Below are positions 44,235-53,936 of a stretch of 64,000 nucleotides of DNA, one piece after another. Under the pieces are notes generated by a model. It made no database searches, was not told the DNA's origin, and saw only the letters and a program-made list of their open reading frames with translations. Source of the stretch: BOG-938 sp035524315 (GTDB lineage: Bacteria; Pseudomonadota; Alphaproteobacteria; Caulobacterales; Caulobacteraceae); assembly GCA_035524315.1 (NCBI GenBank), contig DATKPD010000008.1, positions 115,809 through 179,808 of the forward strand, in the 5' to 3' direction. Numbering within the stretch: the first letter of the stretch is position 1; each line of letters begins with the position of its first letter. Both the position numbers and the translations under genes were made by a program.

Positions 44235-44984
44235 ATGAGCGACTTCAACCGCGGCTTCACCAGCCCCCTCGCCGCTCGCGCCGACATGTCGGTGGACGCC
44301 GGGCTGCGCGCGTTCATGCTGGGCGTCTACAACAAGCTGGCGGCGGGCCTGATCCTGTCGGCCGCCTTGGCCTATGTCACCTCCGCCCTGCCGGCGGCGC
44401 GCGACCTGTTCTACGTGGTCGACGACAGCGGCCGACTGGTCGGCTTCACCCTGCTGGGCACCGTGCTGCGCTTCGCGCCCCTGGCGGTGATCCTGTTCGG
44501 CGCGTTCGGCATGCGCAACGTCACGCCCAAGAGCTCGGGCATCTACTACTGGACCATCGTGTCGCTGATCGGCGCGGGCCTGGGCATCTGGATGCTGGTT
44601 TACACCGGCGCCTCGGTGGCCACGACCTTCCTCATCACCGCCACCGCCTTCGGGGCCCTCAGCCTGGTGGGCTACACCACCAAGAAGGACCTGACCGGGA
44701 TGGGCAACTTCCTGATCATGGGCCTGTTCGGCATCATCATCGCCAGCCTGGTCAACATGTTCCTGCACCTGAGCGGGATCGTGTTCATCGTGAACGTGCT
44801 GGGCGTGCTGATCTTCGCGGGCCTGACCGCCTACGACACCCAGCGCCTGAAGATGGCCTACTACCAGATGGGCGGCGACCAGGCGGCGCTCGGCGTGATG
44901 ACCAACTACGGCGCGCTGAACTTGTACCTGAATTTCATCAACATGTTCCAGTTCCTGCTCAGCTTCATGGGCAATCGCCGCTAA
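44235..44984 (+). CDS. Bax inhibitor-1 family membrane protein
   Basis: 249 residues with seven transmembrane helices. The N-terminal DMSVDAGLRAFMLGVYNKLAAGLILSAALAYV, central FGAFGMRNVTPKSSGIYYWTI and C-terminal GLTAYDTQRLKMAYYQMGGD...LNLYLNFINMFQFLLSFMG match the YccA/YbhL (BI-1) family; some members act as calcium or proton leak channels or bind FtsH. Start ATG 44235 is chosen because the upstream part of the frame has no family similarity. Ends 40 nt before a bidirectional terminator. Confidence 0.92.
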   Translation: MSDFNRGFTSPLAARADMSVDAGLRAFMLGVYNKLAAGLILSAALAYVTSALPAARDLFYVVDDSGRLVGFTLLGTVLRFAPLAVILFGAFGMRNVTPKSSGIYYWTIVSLIGAGLGIWMLVYTGASVATTFLITATAFGALSLVGYTTKKDLTGMGNFLIMGLFGIIIASLVNMFLHLSGIVFIVNVLGVLIFAGLTAYDTQRLKMAYYQMGGDQAALGVMTNYGALNLYLNFINMFQFLLSFMGNRR

Positions 44985-45019
44985 AGCAGCGACCCGCACG
45001 CGTCGCGGTAGCGCCCAAT

Positions 45020-45060
45020 AAAATAAAGGCCCGGCGGCATTCCCCGCCGGGCCTTTTGTT
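45020..45060. terminator. Bidirectional terminator between the BI-1 gene and metK
   Basis: Perfect 12-bp stem AAGGCCCGGCGG/CCGCCGGGCCTT (45026-45037 with 45044-45055), loop of 6. T-rich after it on the plus strand (TTTTGTTT) and, by the AATAAAATAAA before it, on the minus strand. It serves both convergent genes. Confidence 0.93.
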
Positions 45061-45108
45061 TGCCTGCTCGAACCCGCCTAGGCGGCGAGCCCGTTACGCT
45101 TAGAGCCC

Positions 45109-46272
45109 TTACGCCAGCCCCTTCAACGCATCGACCAGATCGGTCTTCTCCCACGAGAAGCCGCCGTCGGCGTCGGGCGTGCGGCCGAAGTGGCCGTAGG
45201 CGCTGGTGCGGGCGTAGATCGGCTTGTTCAGGCCCAGGTGCTCGCGGATGGCGCGCGGCGTGGCGCCGCCGACCATCTCGGGCAAGGCCTTCTCCAGCTT
45301 GGCCGGGTCGATCTGGCCATTGGTCAGGTCGACGTAGAAGCTGAGCGGCTTGGCCACGCCGATGGCGAAGCCGATCTGGATCACGCATTTTTCGGCCAGG
45401 CCCGCGGCCACCACATTCTTGGCCAGGTAGCGGCACATATAGGCGGCCGAGCGGTCGACCTTGGTCGGGTCCTTGCCCGAGAAGGCGCCGCCGCCGTGGG
45501 GCGCGGCCCCGCCGTAGGTGTCGACGATGATCTTGCGCCCGGTCAGGCCGCAGTCGCCGTCCGGCCCGCCGATCACGAAGTTGCCGGTCGGGTTGACGTG
45601 CCACTCGGTCGCCGCGTCGATGAAGCCTTCTGGCAGTACGCCGGTGATGTAGGGGCGCACGATCTCGGCCACGTCGGCCGGGGTCAGGCCTTCCTTGTGC
45701 TGGGTCGACAGCACGATCGAGGTGGCCCGCACCGGCTTGCCGTTCTCATACTGCAAGGTGACCTGGCTCTTGGCGTCGGGCTCAAGGCCGCTCTGCTCGC
45801 CCGATTTCCGCACCTTGGCCAGCAGAGACAAGATGTTCTGCGAGTACTGCAGGGTGGCCGGCATCAGCTCGGGCGTCTCGTCGGAGGCGTAGCCGAACAT
45901 GATGCCCTGGTCGCCGGCGCCCTCGTCCTTGTTGCCCGCCGCGTCCACGCCCATGGCGATGTCGGCCGATTGGGCGTGCAGATAGCAGGCGTAGTCGGCG
46001 GTCTTCCAGTGGAAGCCCTCCTGCTCGTAGCCGATGTCCTTGACCGCCGCGCGGACCTTCTCCTCCAGGCTCTCGACCACGCCTTGCGGCCCGCGAACCT
46101 CGCCGGCCAGAATGATGCGGTTGGTGGTCACCAGGGTCTCGCACGCCACCCGGGCGTAGGGATCCTGCGCCAGGAAGGCGTCGACCACGGTGTCGGAGAT
46201 GCGGTCGGCGACCTTGTCGGGGTGGCCTTCGGACACGCTTTCGCTGGTGAAGATGTACGACGAACGGGTCAA
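45109..46272 (-). CDS. metK: S-adenosylmethionine synthetase
   Basis: 387 residues from TTG 46272, which has AGGGAG 6 nt upstream and gives TRSSYIFTSESVSEGHPDKVADRISD, the standard N-terminus (His and Asp at the active site). GDQGIMFGYASDETPELMP and GGAAPHGGGAFSGKDPTKVDRSAAY are the two family signatures. It makes SAM from methionine and ATP. It is last in the long minus-strand series and has its own promoter/operator at 46316-46344. Confidence 0.96.
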   Translation of the reverse strand: MTRSSYIFTSESVSEGHPDKVADRISDTVVDAFLAQDPYARVACETLVTTNRIILAGEVRGPQGVVESLEEKVRAAVKDIGYEQEGFHWKTADYACYLHAQSADIAMGVDAAGNKDEGAGDQGIMFGYASDETPELMPATLQYSQNILSLLAKVRKSGEQSGLEPDAKSQVTLQYENGKPVRATSIVLSTQHKEGLTPADVAEIVRPYITGVLPEGFIDAATEWHVNPTGNFVIGGPDGDCGLTGRKIIVDTYGGAAPHGGGAFSGKDPTKVDRSAAYMCRYLAKNVVAAGLAEKCVIQIGFAIGVAKPLSFYVDLTNGQIDPAKLEKALPEMVGGATPRAIREHLGLNKPIYARTSAYGHFGRTPDADGGFSWEKTDLVDALKGLA

Positions 46273-46315
46273 ACGCGTCTCCCTGACGTTAGCGCGACGA
46301 ACGACGCGCGGCCGC

Positions 46316-46344
46316 ACCATATAAAGATGTCTTTATGTCCGCAA
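46316..46344 (-). promoter_or_regulatory. metK promoter with palindromic operator in the spacer
   Basis: Minus-strand -35 TTGCGG (46339-46344), 17-nt spacer, -10 TATGGT (46316-46321). The spacer is filled by the palindrome ATAAAGA-CA-TCTTTAT (46321-46336), with further A/T symmetry outside. A repressor there would block RNA polymerase directly. From memory, closely similar ATAAAGA-NN-TCTTTAT sites precede methionine/SAM-cycle genes in alphaproteobacteria and are ascribed to the ArsR-family regulator SahR; I cannot check this here. The site lies in the 3' end of lnt. Confidence 0.65.
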
Positions 46345-47934
46345 GCGGACCGCGCCGCGGCGCAGGCGCGGAAAAACTGACACCGCCGATAGACCCAGCA
46401 TCACCGCGAAGATCCGATCGCCGAACTGGTCGTAGAGCGTGGGCGCCAGCGCGGGGGGCAGGGGCGCGTCGATCACGCCCTGCCGGCCAATGGCCAGGCG
46501 TAGGTCCGGCGAGGCGCGGCCGTAGGCGTCGATCACCGCCGAAACGCCGGTGGGCGTGGCGCGGATCAGGGGCAGGCCCTCCTCGATCGCGCGGTAGCTG
46601 GCCAAGTTGAGGTGCTGCCACGGGCCGGAGGTGACGCCGAACCAGGCGTCGTCGGACACGTTGACGATCCACCGCGCCCGCAGGCCCGAGGTCTCGGCCC
46701 CCTGGCGCGTGAAGCCGGGGAACAGCGCCTCATAGCAGATCAGCGGCTGAACCAGCGGCGCCCCAGCGGCCAGGATCGGCGCGGGCGGCGGCCCGGGCGA
46801 AAAGCCGTCGCCGACGTGCACCAGCTTCTTGATCCCCAGCCGGCCAAGCAGACTGTCGAGCGGAAGATACTCGCCGAACGGCACCAGCCGGTACTTGTCG
46901 TAGAAGGTCTTAAGCGCCAGCGTTGGGCCCTCGGGCCCGTCCTGGCGGCGCAGGGCCAGAAGGCTGTTGCGATACTGCGGGGCCGAGGCCGGGCCCAGCA
47001 CGCGGTAGGAGCCGATCAGCAGCAGTTGGTCCGGGCCCAGTGCGCCGGCCACAGCCGGGCCGACCGGGGAGCGCGCGTCCATCATGTCGTTGGCCGAGTC
47101 CGGCAGGGCCCCTTCGGGCCAGATCACGATGGTCGGCCGCACGCGGGCGGGCTGGACGGTCAGGCGCAGATAGCGCGAGAGGATTTCGGGAAAACGCGTC
47201 TCGTCCTCCAGCAGGGTCTGGGGCACGTCGGCCTGAACCACGCGAACCTGGGGCGCCGCCGGATCAGGGGGGGCGGGGTGGGCCAGGCGATGGACGCCGA
47301 AGGCATAAAGCCCGGCCACGACCAGGACGCCCAAAGACCCGCACGTCAGGCTCGACCGGGTGCGCGGGCCAAAGAGGGCAACGCTGAACGCGCCGACCGC
47401 CGCCAGGGTCAGCCAAGTCAGGCCATAGGCGCCCAGCACCGACGCCGCCTGTGAGGGCGCCGAGCCCGCCGCCCAGGTCTCGCCCGGCAAATCCCACGGA
47501 AAGCCGGTCAGCACATGGCCGCGCAGCCACTCCATCGCCGCCAAGGCTCCAGCGAACACCAGCGCCTTCCACAGCGGCTGCTCGGGCTTGAACCAGGCGT
47601 AGAGCGCGCCCGCCGCGCCCCAGAACAGGCCCAGGCCCATGGCCAGCAGGGCGGCGGCGAACGGGGCCATCCAGCCCTGGTCCGCGGCGTCGACCAGGAA
47701 GGCTTCGGCCACCCACCAGCAGCCGATCAGGAAATAGGCGCTGCCCGCCAGCCAGCCGCGCCAGAAGGCCGAGCGCAGGGGCCGGGCCTTGTCGGCGCGC
47801 TCCAACAGGCCGAGCAGCAGGCCGTAGCCCAACAGGCCCGGCAACAGCCCGAACGGCGGATGGGCGAACGCGGTGGCCGCCCCTGCGGCAAGGGCCAGGC
47901 CTACGGTCGCGCCCGCACGCTGGCGCGCAGTCAC
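46333..47934 (-). CDS. lnt: Apolipoprotein N-acyltransferase
   Basis: 533-residue inner-membrane enzyme for the last step of lipoprotein maturation. N-terminal six to seven helices, then a periplasmic nitrilase domain with the catalytic Glu in WPEGALPDS (about 275), Lys in the YDKYRLVPFGEYLPL region and Cys in LICYEALFPGF (about 398), and a final TM helix. The GTG start at 47934 overlaps the corC stop by 4 nt (GTGA). Its last codons overlap the metK promoter. Confidence 0.95.
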   Translation of the reverse strand: MTARQRAGATVGLALAAGAATAFAHPPFGLLPGLLGYGLLLGLLERADKARPLRSAFWRGWLAGSAYFLIGCWWVAEAFLVDAADQGWMAPFAAALLAMGLGLFWGAAGALYAWFKPEQPLWKALVFAGALAAMEWLRGHVLTGFPWDLPGETWAAGSAPSQAASVLGAYGLTWLTLAAVGAFSVALFGPRTRSSLTCGSLGVLVVAGLYAFGVHRLAHPAPPDPAAPQVRVVQADVPQTLLEDETRFPEILSRYLRLTVQPARVRPTIVIWPEGALPDSANDMMDARSPVGPAVAGALGPDQLLLIGSYRVLGPASAPQYRNSLLALRRQDGPEGPTLALKTFYDKYRLVPFGEYLPLDSLLGRLGIKKLVHVGDGFSPGPPPAPILAAGAPLVQPLICYEALFPGFTRQGAETSGLRARWIVNVSDDAWFGVTSGPWQHLNLASYRAIEEGLPLIRATPTGVSAVIDAYGRASPDLRLAIGRQGVIDAPLPPALAPTLYDQFGDRIFAVMLGLSAVSVFPRLRRGAVRLRT

Positions 47935-48857
47935 GCGTCCGCTTCGGCGATCGGGCCGGCCAGGGGCGCGGCCGGGCGGCGCACGCGCACGCGCTTGATC
48001 CGGCGCGGATCGGCGTCGGCGATCTCGAATTCCCAGCCGTCGGGGTGGGCGATCACCTCGCCCCGTTGCGGCACGCGCCCGGCCAGGGCCGAGACCAGGC
48101 CGCCGACGGTGTCGATGTCCTCCTCGGCCAGATCGTCCGGCGTCAGGGCGCCGCCCACCGCCTCTTCCAGCGCCTCCAGCGACGCGCGGGCGTCAGCCTC
48201 GAACGCGCCGCCCGGACGCGACTCGACCAGGGCGGGCCCGGCCTCGTCGTATTCGTCGGCGATGTCGCCCACCACCGCTTCGACCAAGTCTTCCAAGGTG
48301 ACCAGGCCGTCGGTGCCGCCGAATTCGTCGATCACCAGGGCCAGATGGATACGGGTGCTCTGCATGCGCACCAGAAGATCTGCCGCGCGCATCGAGCCCG
48401 GCACATAGAGCGCGTCGCGCCGCAAGCGGTGCAGCACAGGATCGCCCGGCGAGGGCCCGCCGCCCTCCTCCGCCAGCAGCTTGAACACATCCTTGATGTG
48501 GACCACGCCCACTGGGTCGTCGAGGGTTTCGCGGTAGACCGGCATGCGTGAGTGCTCGACCTCGGCGAACTGTTGCACCACCTGCTCGAACGGCGAGGAG
48601 ATCTCCATCGCCATGATGTCGGCGCGGGGCGTCATCACCTCGGACACGCGCAGCGTCTTGAAGGCCTGGGCCTGGTCGACGATGTCGACTTGGGCCGGGC
48701 TGGCGTGGGACGGGGCGGCCGGCGCAGCGGGCAGGGGCGGATGCGCGTCCGCCTTGCCCTTGCGGAAGCGGCGCAGGACCGCGCGCACCCCACGGCTGAC
48801 GCTGGGGGAGGCGTTGTGAGACGGGTCGGGGTACGGATCGTCGGCGCTGGGCGTCAA
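47931..48857 (-). CDS. ybeX: CorC/YbeX-family CBS-domain protein
   Basis: 308 residues from TTG 48857. A basic N-terminus (LRRFRKGKA), two CBS domains (about 70-185; VSEVMTPRADIMAMEI and HIKDVFKLL; VRMQSTRIHLALVIDEFGGTDGLVTLEDLVEAVVGDI) and a C-terminal CorC_HlyC domain (VSALAGRVPQRGEVIAHPDGWEFEIADADPRRIKRVRV). No membrane domain, so it is the short YbeX type, usually linked to Mg2+ balance and ribosome quality in the phoH-ybeY-ybeX-lnt cluster. It starts 15 nt after ybeY. Confidence 0.92.
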   Translation of the reverse strand: MTPSADDPYPDPSHNASPSVSRGVRAVLRRFRKGKADAHPPLPAAPAAPSHASPAQVDIVDQAQAFKTLRVSEVMTPRADIMAMEISSPFEQVVQQFAEVEHSRMPVYRETLDDPVGVVHIKDVFKLLAEEGGGPSPGDPVLHRLRRDALYVPGSMRAADLLVRMQSTRIHLALVIDEFGGTDGLVTLEDLVEAVVGDIADEYDEAGPALVESRPGGAFEADARASLEALEEAVGGALTPDDLAEEDIDTVGGLVSALAGRVPQRGEVIAHPDGWEFEIADADPRRIKRVRVRRPAAPLAGPIAEADA

Positions 48858-48872
48858 GGCTGTGGCCGCTCC

Positions 48873-49313
48873 TTAGGGCCGTTCGGCGTAGGGGTCGGCT
48901 ATGCCCAGCCCCTTGAGGATGGTCCGCTCCAAGGCCTCCATGGCCTCGGCTTCACCGTCGTCCTGATGATCGTAGCCTAGCAGATGCAAAACGCCATGCA
49001 CCGTCAGATGCGAAAGATGGTCGGCGAGCGTCTTGCCCTGCGCCTGGGCTTCGGCCGCGCACACGCCATAGGCCAAGGCCACATCGCCCAGGTGGCCTTC
49101 CGGGTTGGCCGGCGCGGGAAAGGACAGGACGTTGGTCGGTTTGTCCTTGCCGAGGAACTGGGCGTTGAGCACCTGGACCGAGGCGTCGTCGGTGAGCAGG
49201 ATGACCACGCCGCCCTCATCCTCCAGCGCGCGCTGGGCGGCCGCGAGAACGACGGCCTCCGCCTCGGCCAGCGCCGTGGTCCACGCCGGATCCTCGACCT
49301 CGATCTCGATCAC
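48873..49313 (-). CDS. ybeY: Endoribonuclease YbeY, 16S rRNA maturation
   Basis: 146 residues from GTG 49313. The zinc triad HLTVHGVLHLLGYDH (about 106-120, three His in H-x3-H-x5-H) is diagnostic; LTDDASVQVLNAQFLGKDKPTNVLSFP (about 40-66) is the conserved front half. It trims 16S rRNA and takes part in ribosome quality control. It lies 3 nt after phoH, as in most proteobacteria. Confidence 0.96.
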   Translation of the reverse strand: MIEIEVEDPAWTTALAEAEAVVLAAAQRALEDEGGVVILLTDDASVQVLNAQFLGKDKPTNVLSFPAPANPEGHLGDVALAYGVCAAEAQAQGKTLADHLSHLTVHGVLHLLGYDHQDDGEAEAMEALERTILKGLGIADPYAERP

Positions 49314-49316
49314 GGC

Positions 49317-50287
49317 CTAATCCGGCGCTCCCGGCGATAGGCCGGCCTGGCGCGCCGCGTCGGCGTCGTAGGCGCGCACGATGCGCTCGACCAAGGGGTG
49401 GCGCACCACGTCCTCGGCGCGGAATCGGGCCACGCCCACGCCCTTGACCCCGTCCAGTATGCCCACCGCGTGGGCCAGGCCGGAGTCGCGCGGATTGGGC
49501 AGGTCCACCTGGCTGGGATCGCCGGTCACCGCCATGCGCGCGCCCTCGCCCAGCCGCGTCAGCACCATCTTCATCTGCAGGCGCGAGGCGTTCTGGGCCT
49601 CATCGACCACGATGAAGGCCTGGGTCAGGGTGCGCCCGCGCATGAAGGCGATCGGGGCCACCTCGATCTCGCCCTTGTCGCGGCGGCGGCGCAGCTGGTC
49701 GGGGCCTAGGATGTCCGACAGCGCTTCCCATACCGGCGCCATATAGGGATCGACCTTCTCGGTCAGATCGCCGGGCAGGAAGCCCAGCCGCTCGCCCGCC
49801 TCCACCGCCGGACGGGTGACCACCAGCCGATCGACCTCGCCCTTGAGCAACAGCGCCGCGCCATAGGCCACCGCCAGGAAGGTCTTGCCCGTGCCGGCCG
49901 GACCCAGCCCGAACACCAACGGATGAGACGACAACAGATCCAGATAAGCGCCCTGGGCGGCGGTCTTGGGCACGATCGGCCCGCGCTTGCCCAGCGGCAG
50001 GGCCGCGCCGCCCGGTCCGGGCTCGCCCGCGCGCGCCGCCGAGATCGCCACCCGCACGTCGGCCTCGCCCACATCCGCACCGGCGCCGGCGCGTTCGGCG
50101 ATGGTGCGCACCGCGCGCTTGGCCGCCGCCCGGTTCTTGGCGTCCCCGCGCAGCGACACCCCGCCGCCGGGCGTCTCGACCAGAATATCGAAGGCGTCTT
50201 CCAACAGGGCGGCGTGGCGGCTGCCAGGACCGGACACGGCGCGCGCGGCGGCGTCGGGCAACGGCACGAACTCCTCGCCCGAGGCGC

Positions 50288-50291
<4 letters not shown>
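49317..50291 (-). CDS. ybeZ: PhoH-like ATPase (YbeZ)
   Basis: 324 residues from GTG 50291. A KH-like N-terminal part (about 25-80), then GPIVPKTAAQGAYLDLL and Walker A GPAGTGKTFLAVAYGA (about 131-146), VTRPAVEAGERLGFLPGDL and Walker B FIVVDEAQN (about 227-235), as in PhoH/YbeZ, a partner of YbeY in rRNA processing. The start overlaps the miaB stop by 4 nt (GTGA), indicating coupled translation. The same frame stays open far upstream inside miaB, but that stretch is not coding. Confidence 0.94.
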
Positions 50292-51625
<1,334 letters not shown>

Positions 51626-51627
51626 GG

Positions 51628-52044
51628 TCAGTTCTCAACCTCGTCCAGGGGCACGCCGTACAGTTCCAGCCGGTGGTCGACCAGCTTGAAGCCCAGGCGC
51701 TTGGCGATGGCGGCCTGCAAGGCCTCGATCTGGTCGTCGATGAACTCGATCACCTCGCCCGTGCGCATGTCGATCAGGTGATCGTGGTGCACGTCAGGCG
51801 CTTCCTCGTAGCGCGAGCGGCCGTCGCGGAAGTCGTGGCGCTCGATGATGCCCGCCTCCTCGAACAGGCGCACGGTGCGATAGACGGTGGCGATGGAGAT
51901 GTGCGGGTCCAGCGCGTGCGCCCGGCGGTGAAGCTCTTCCACATCGGGATGGTCCTTGGACGTCGAGAGGATGCGCGCCACCACGCGGCGCTGCTCCGTC
52001 ATCCGCAGATTCCTATCCGCGCAGGCCTTTTCGATACGGTCCAA
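51628..52044 (-). CDS. fur: Fur-family transcriptional regulator
   Basis: 138 residues from TTG 52044. Winged-helix N-terminus (RMTEQRRVVARILSTSKDHPDVEELHRRAHALDPHISIATVYRTVRLFEEAGII) and dimer domain with the metal-binding cluster DVHHDHLIDMRTGEVIEFIDDQIEAL. The C-terminal CxxC zinc pair of E. coli Fur is absent, as in many alphaproteobacterial Fur proteins. It controls iron or related metal uptake genes. It lies between rimI and miaB in the operon, the usual alphaproteobacterial place. Confidence 0.93.
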   Translation of the reverse strand: MDRIEKACADRNLRMTEQRRVVARILSTSKDHPDVEELHRRAHALDPHISIATVYRTVRLFEEAGIIERHDFRDGRSRYEEAPDVHHDHLIDMRTGEVIEFIDDQIEALQAAIAKRLGFKLVDHRLELYGVPLDEVEN

Positions 52045-52083
52045 GGCAGCTCCTCGCCCAGATTGCAGACGCCTAGAATAGCC

Positions 52084-52548
52084 TCAAGGCCCTTTGCTGT
52101 TAAGCGCCGGAAGCGTCACCGCCAGAACCAGCGCGTCAACCGGCGCCGAGCCCCTGCGCGCGTAGTAGCCGGGGCGGCGTCCGGCGTCGGTGAATCCCGA
52201 CGCCCGGTAGAGCGCGATGGCTGGGCCGTTGTCTTCGGCCACCTCCAGAAAGGCGCGTTCCGCCCCCGCCGCGATGGCCGTCGCCAGGCCCGCGTCGAGC
52301 AGTCCATGGGCCACGCCTTGCCGGCGCCGGCCCGGCGCCACCGCGAGTGTCAACACCTCGGCCTCGCCGGCCACGGCGCGCATGAGGATCAGCCCGACAA
52401 GCCGCCGATCCTCCACCGCCAGGGCGAAGACCCCCGGGCTGGCCATCAGTTCCTCGAACGCCTTGGCCGACCACGGTTCGTCGAACGCCTGGGCGTGCAG
52501 GACCGCCATGTCCGTCGCGCGGCCGGCGAGCATAGCCGTGGGCCTCAT
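52084..52548 (-). CDS. rimI: Ribosomal-protein-alanine N-acetyltransferase
   Basis: 154-residue GNAT acetyltransferase. FDEPWSAKAFEELMASPGVFALAV resembles the RimI start; the acetyl-CoA loop is LAVAPGRRRQGVAHGLLDA (about 89-107, R-x-x-G-x-A), then FLEVAEDNGPAIALYRASGF (about 119-138). It acetylates ribosomal protein S18 in enterobacteria. ATG 52548 is linked to the tsaB stop by a chain of overlapping mini-ORFs. Confidence 0.92.
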   Translation of the reverse strand: MRPTAMLAGRATDMAVLHAQAFDEPWSAKAFEELMASPGVFALAVEDRRLVGLILMRAVAGEAEVLTLAVAPGRRRQGVAHGLLDAGLATAIAAGAERAFLEVAEDNGPAIALYRASGFTDAGRRPGYYARRGSAPVDALVLAVTLPALNSKGP

Positions 52549-52590
52549 CGCTTTAGCCTCATGGGATCCGCCTCATGGGATCCGCCTCAT
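52545..52590 (-). other. Chain of three 5-codon ORFs joined by ATGA overlaps between tsaB and rimI
   Basis: Reading the minus strand from the tsaB stop: its TGA (52587-52589) overlaps an ATG (52588-52590) as ATGA. That ATG opens MRRIP-stop; its stop again overlaps an ATG (52574-52576), opening a second MRRIP-stop; this overlaps a third ATG (52560-52562), opening MRLKR-stop; and the third stop overlaps the rimI ATG (52546-52548). Every junction is ATGA, and the first two steps are exactly 14 nt. The layout would let a terminating ribosome reach rimI by re-initiation. Whether it does is inference. Confidence 0.6.
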
Positions 52591-52591
52591 G
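52557..52591. repeat. 14-bp tandem repeat, 2.5 copies
   Basis: Plus-strand unit CCTCATGGGATCCG at 52557-52570 and 52571-52584, with a partial copy CCTCATG at 52585-52591. Because 14 is not a multiple of 3, each copy shifts frame, and each copies the CATGAGG start-stop junction of the tsaB end. Copy number could vary between strains by slippage. Confidence 0.9.
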
Positions 52592-53234
52592 GGTTCAGGC
52601 CCCCGGGCAGCTTGGCGTCGGGCGCACGCAGATAGAGCGGGCGCGCCGGTCCGGGCGCGCGGTTCATGGCCAGACGCGCCAGGGCGACGGGATCGGGCGC
52701 GGCGCGATCCACGATCCGGGCGCCGGCGATCAGGCCCGCCAGCAGGGGCGCGCCCGATCCGACGATGGTCGTGCGTCCCGCCGACGCGAACTCGGCCGTG
52801 CGCGCGGCGGCGGTCTCCACCGGAAGGGCGTCGGGCGCCATCACCGCCCGGCCGTCGATGAAGGCCTGCAGATAGAGCTGGCCGCGGCGGGCGTCGATCG
52901 CGGCCAGGGTCAGGTCGCCGCCGGGCTCGGACGCCGCCAGCGCGTCCAGCACGCTCACCCCCACGCACGGCTTGCCCAGGGCCAGGGCCAGGCCCTTGGC
53001 GAAGGCCAGCCCAACACGCAGGCCGGTGAACGAGCCGGGGCCGACCGTCACGCCGATGCGGTCCAGCGCGGCGAACGCCAGGCCGGCCGCATCCATCGCC
53101 TCGCGAACCATCGAGGCCAGGCGTTCCTGATGGCCGCGCGTCATCGGCTCGCTCAGCGCCGCCAGCGGGCGGCCGTCCGCCAGCACCGCCGCCGAACAGG
53201 CCCCCACGGCCGTATCGAGCCCGAGCACGATCAT
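52587..53234 (-). CDS. tsaB: tRNA threonylcarbamoyladenosine biosynthesis protein TsaB
   Basis: 215 residues. ASKHA-fold N-terminus MIVLGLDTAVGACSAAVL, TRGHQERLASMVREAMDAAGL, and the signature GVTVGPGSFTGLRVGLAFAKGLALAL (about 62-87). It is the inactive paralogue that scaffolds TsaD/TsaE in making t6A37 of tRNA. It is followed by rimI, as in most proteobacteria, and ends in the ATGA junction described above. Confidence 0.95.
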   Translation of the reverse strand: MIVLGLDTAVGACSAAVLADGRPLAALSEPMTRGHQERLASMVREAMDAAGLAFAALDRIGVTVGPGSFTGLRVGLAFAKGLALALGKPCVGVSVLDALAASEPGGDLTLAAIDARRGQLYLQAFIDGRAVMAPDALPVETAAARTAEFASAGRTTIVGSGAPLLAGLIAGARIVDRAAPDPVALARLAMNRAPGPARPLYLRAPDAKLPGGLNP

Positions 53235-53290
53235 GCGTGGGCCTTTAAGCCAAGCGGCCAGCCCGTGCTAGGGGCGGCGCCGGCCAATCC

Positions 53291-53875
53291 TTACAGGATG
53301 GTGTTGGCGTCGCTGAAGCTCAGGCGCGGCCCGCGGGGGAACAGGTTCTCGTCGGTGCCGTGGCCGATGGCGGCCATGAAGTTGACCTTGATGGTGGTGC
53401 CGGCGAAGAATTCCTGATCGACGCCCGCGAAGTCGAAGCCCGAGAAAGGCCCGACATCGAATCCCAGCGCGCGCGCGGCGATGATCAGATAGGCGCCCTG
53501 GAGCGTGCCGTTGCGGAAGCCGTGGGTATCGACCGAAGCGGCGTCGCCGTACCAGTCCTTGGCGCCCGGGGCGTGCGGAAACAGCTCCGGCAGGCGCTCG
53601 TTCCAATGGGTGTCGTAGCCGATGATGGCGATGACAGAGGCCTTGAGCGCCTTGTGATTGCCGGCCGACAGGTAGGGCTTAACCCTCGCCTTGGCCTCAT
53701 CGCTCTTAAGCCACACGAAACGCGCCGGAGACCCGTTGGCCGAAGTCGGACCGAATTTCATCAGGTCGTAAATGGCCTGGATCTGGGCGTCGCTGATCGG
53801 CTCGGATGTCCAGCCGTTGTGCGTGCGGGCGGTGCGGAAGATGCGGTCTTGGGCGGCGGCGTCGAGGGCGGTCAT
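53291..53875 (-). CDS. Nitroreductase-family malonic semialdehyde reductase, RutE-like
   Basis: 194 residues from ATG 53875 (ribosome site GGAG). RTHNGWTSEPISDAQIQAIYDLMKFGPTSANGSPARFVWLKS carries the FMN-contacting R-x-HN and P-T-S-x-N-x-x-P motifs of the RutE group; GTLQGAYLIIAARALGFDVGPFSGFD is the second FMN segment. RutE reduces malonic semialdehyde to 3-hydroxypropionate in pyrimidine breakdown; no other rut gene is here, so a broader NADH:flavin reductase role is possible. Unlike its neighbours it has its own promoter with a palindrome (53887-53936). Confidence 0.82.
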   Translation of the reverse strand: MTALDAAAQDRIFRTARTHNGWTSEPISDAQIQAIYDLMKFGPTSANGSPARFVWLKSDEAKARVKPYLSAGNHKALKASVIAIIGYDTHWNERLPELFPHAPGAKDWYGDAASVDTHGFRNGTLQGAYLIIAARALGFDVGPFSGFDFAGVDQEFFAGTTIKVNFMAAIGHGTDENLFPRGPRLSFSDANTIL

Positions 53876-53886
53876 GGCAGGCTCCG

Positions 53887-53936
53887 ATATCAGCAACTGA
53901 TATTGTTGCAGATAGCCCATCCACCAGAGAGATCAA
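53887..53936 (-). promoter_or_regulatory. Promoter and palindromic operator of the RutE-like gene
   Basis: Minus-strand -35 TTGATC (53931-53936), 16-nt spacer, -10 TATCTG (53909-53914). Directly downstream lies ATATCAG-TTG-CTGATAT (53887-53903) overlapped by a GCAAC/GTTGC pair (53893-53909), just before the GGAG ribosome site. Placement between -10 and ribosome site is classical for a repressor; the ATATCAG half-sites resemble those of MarR/HxlR-type redox sensors, an analogy only. Confidence 0.55.
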
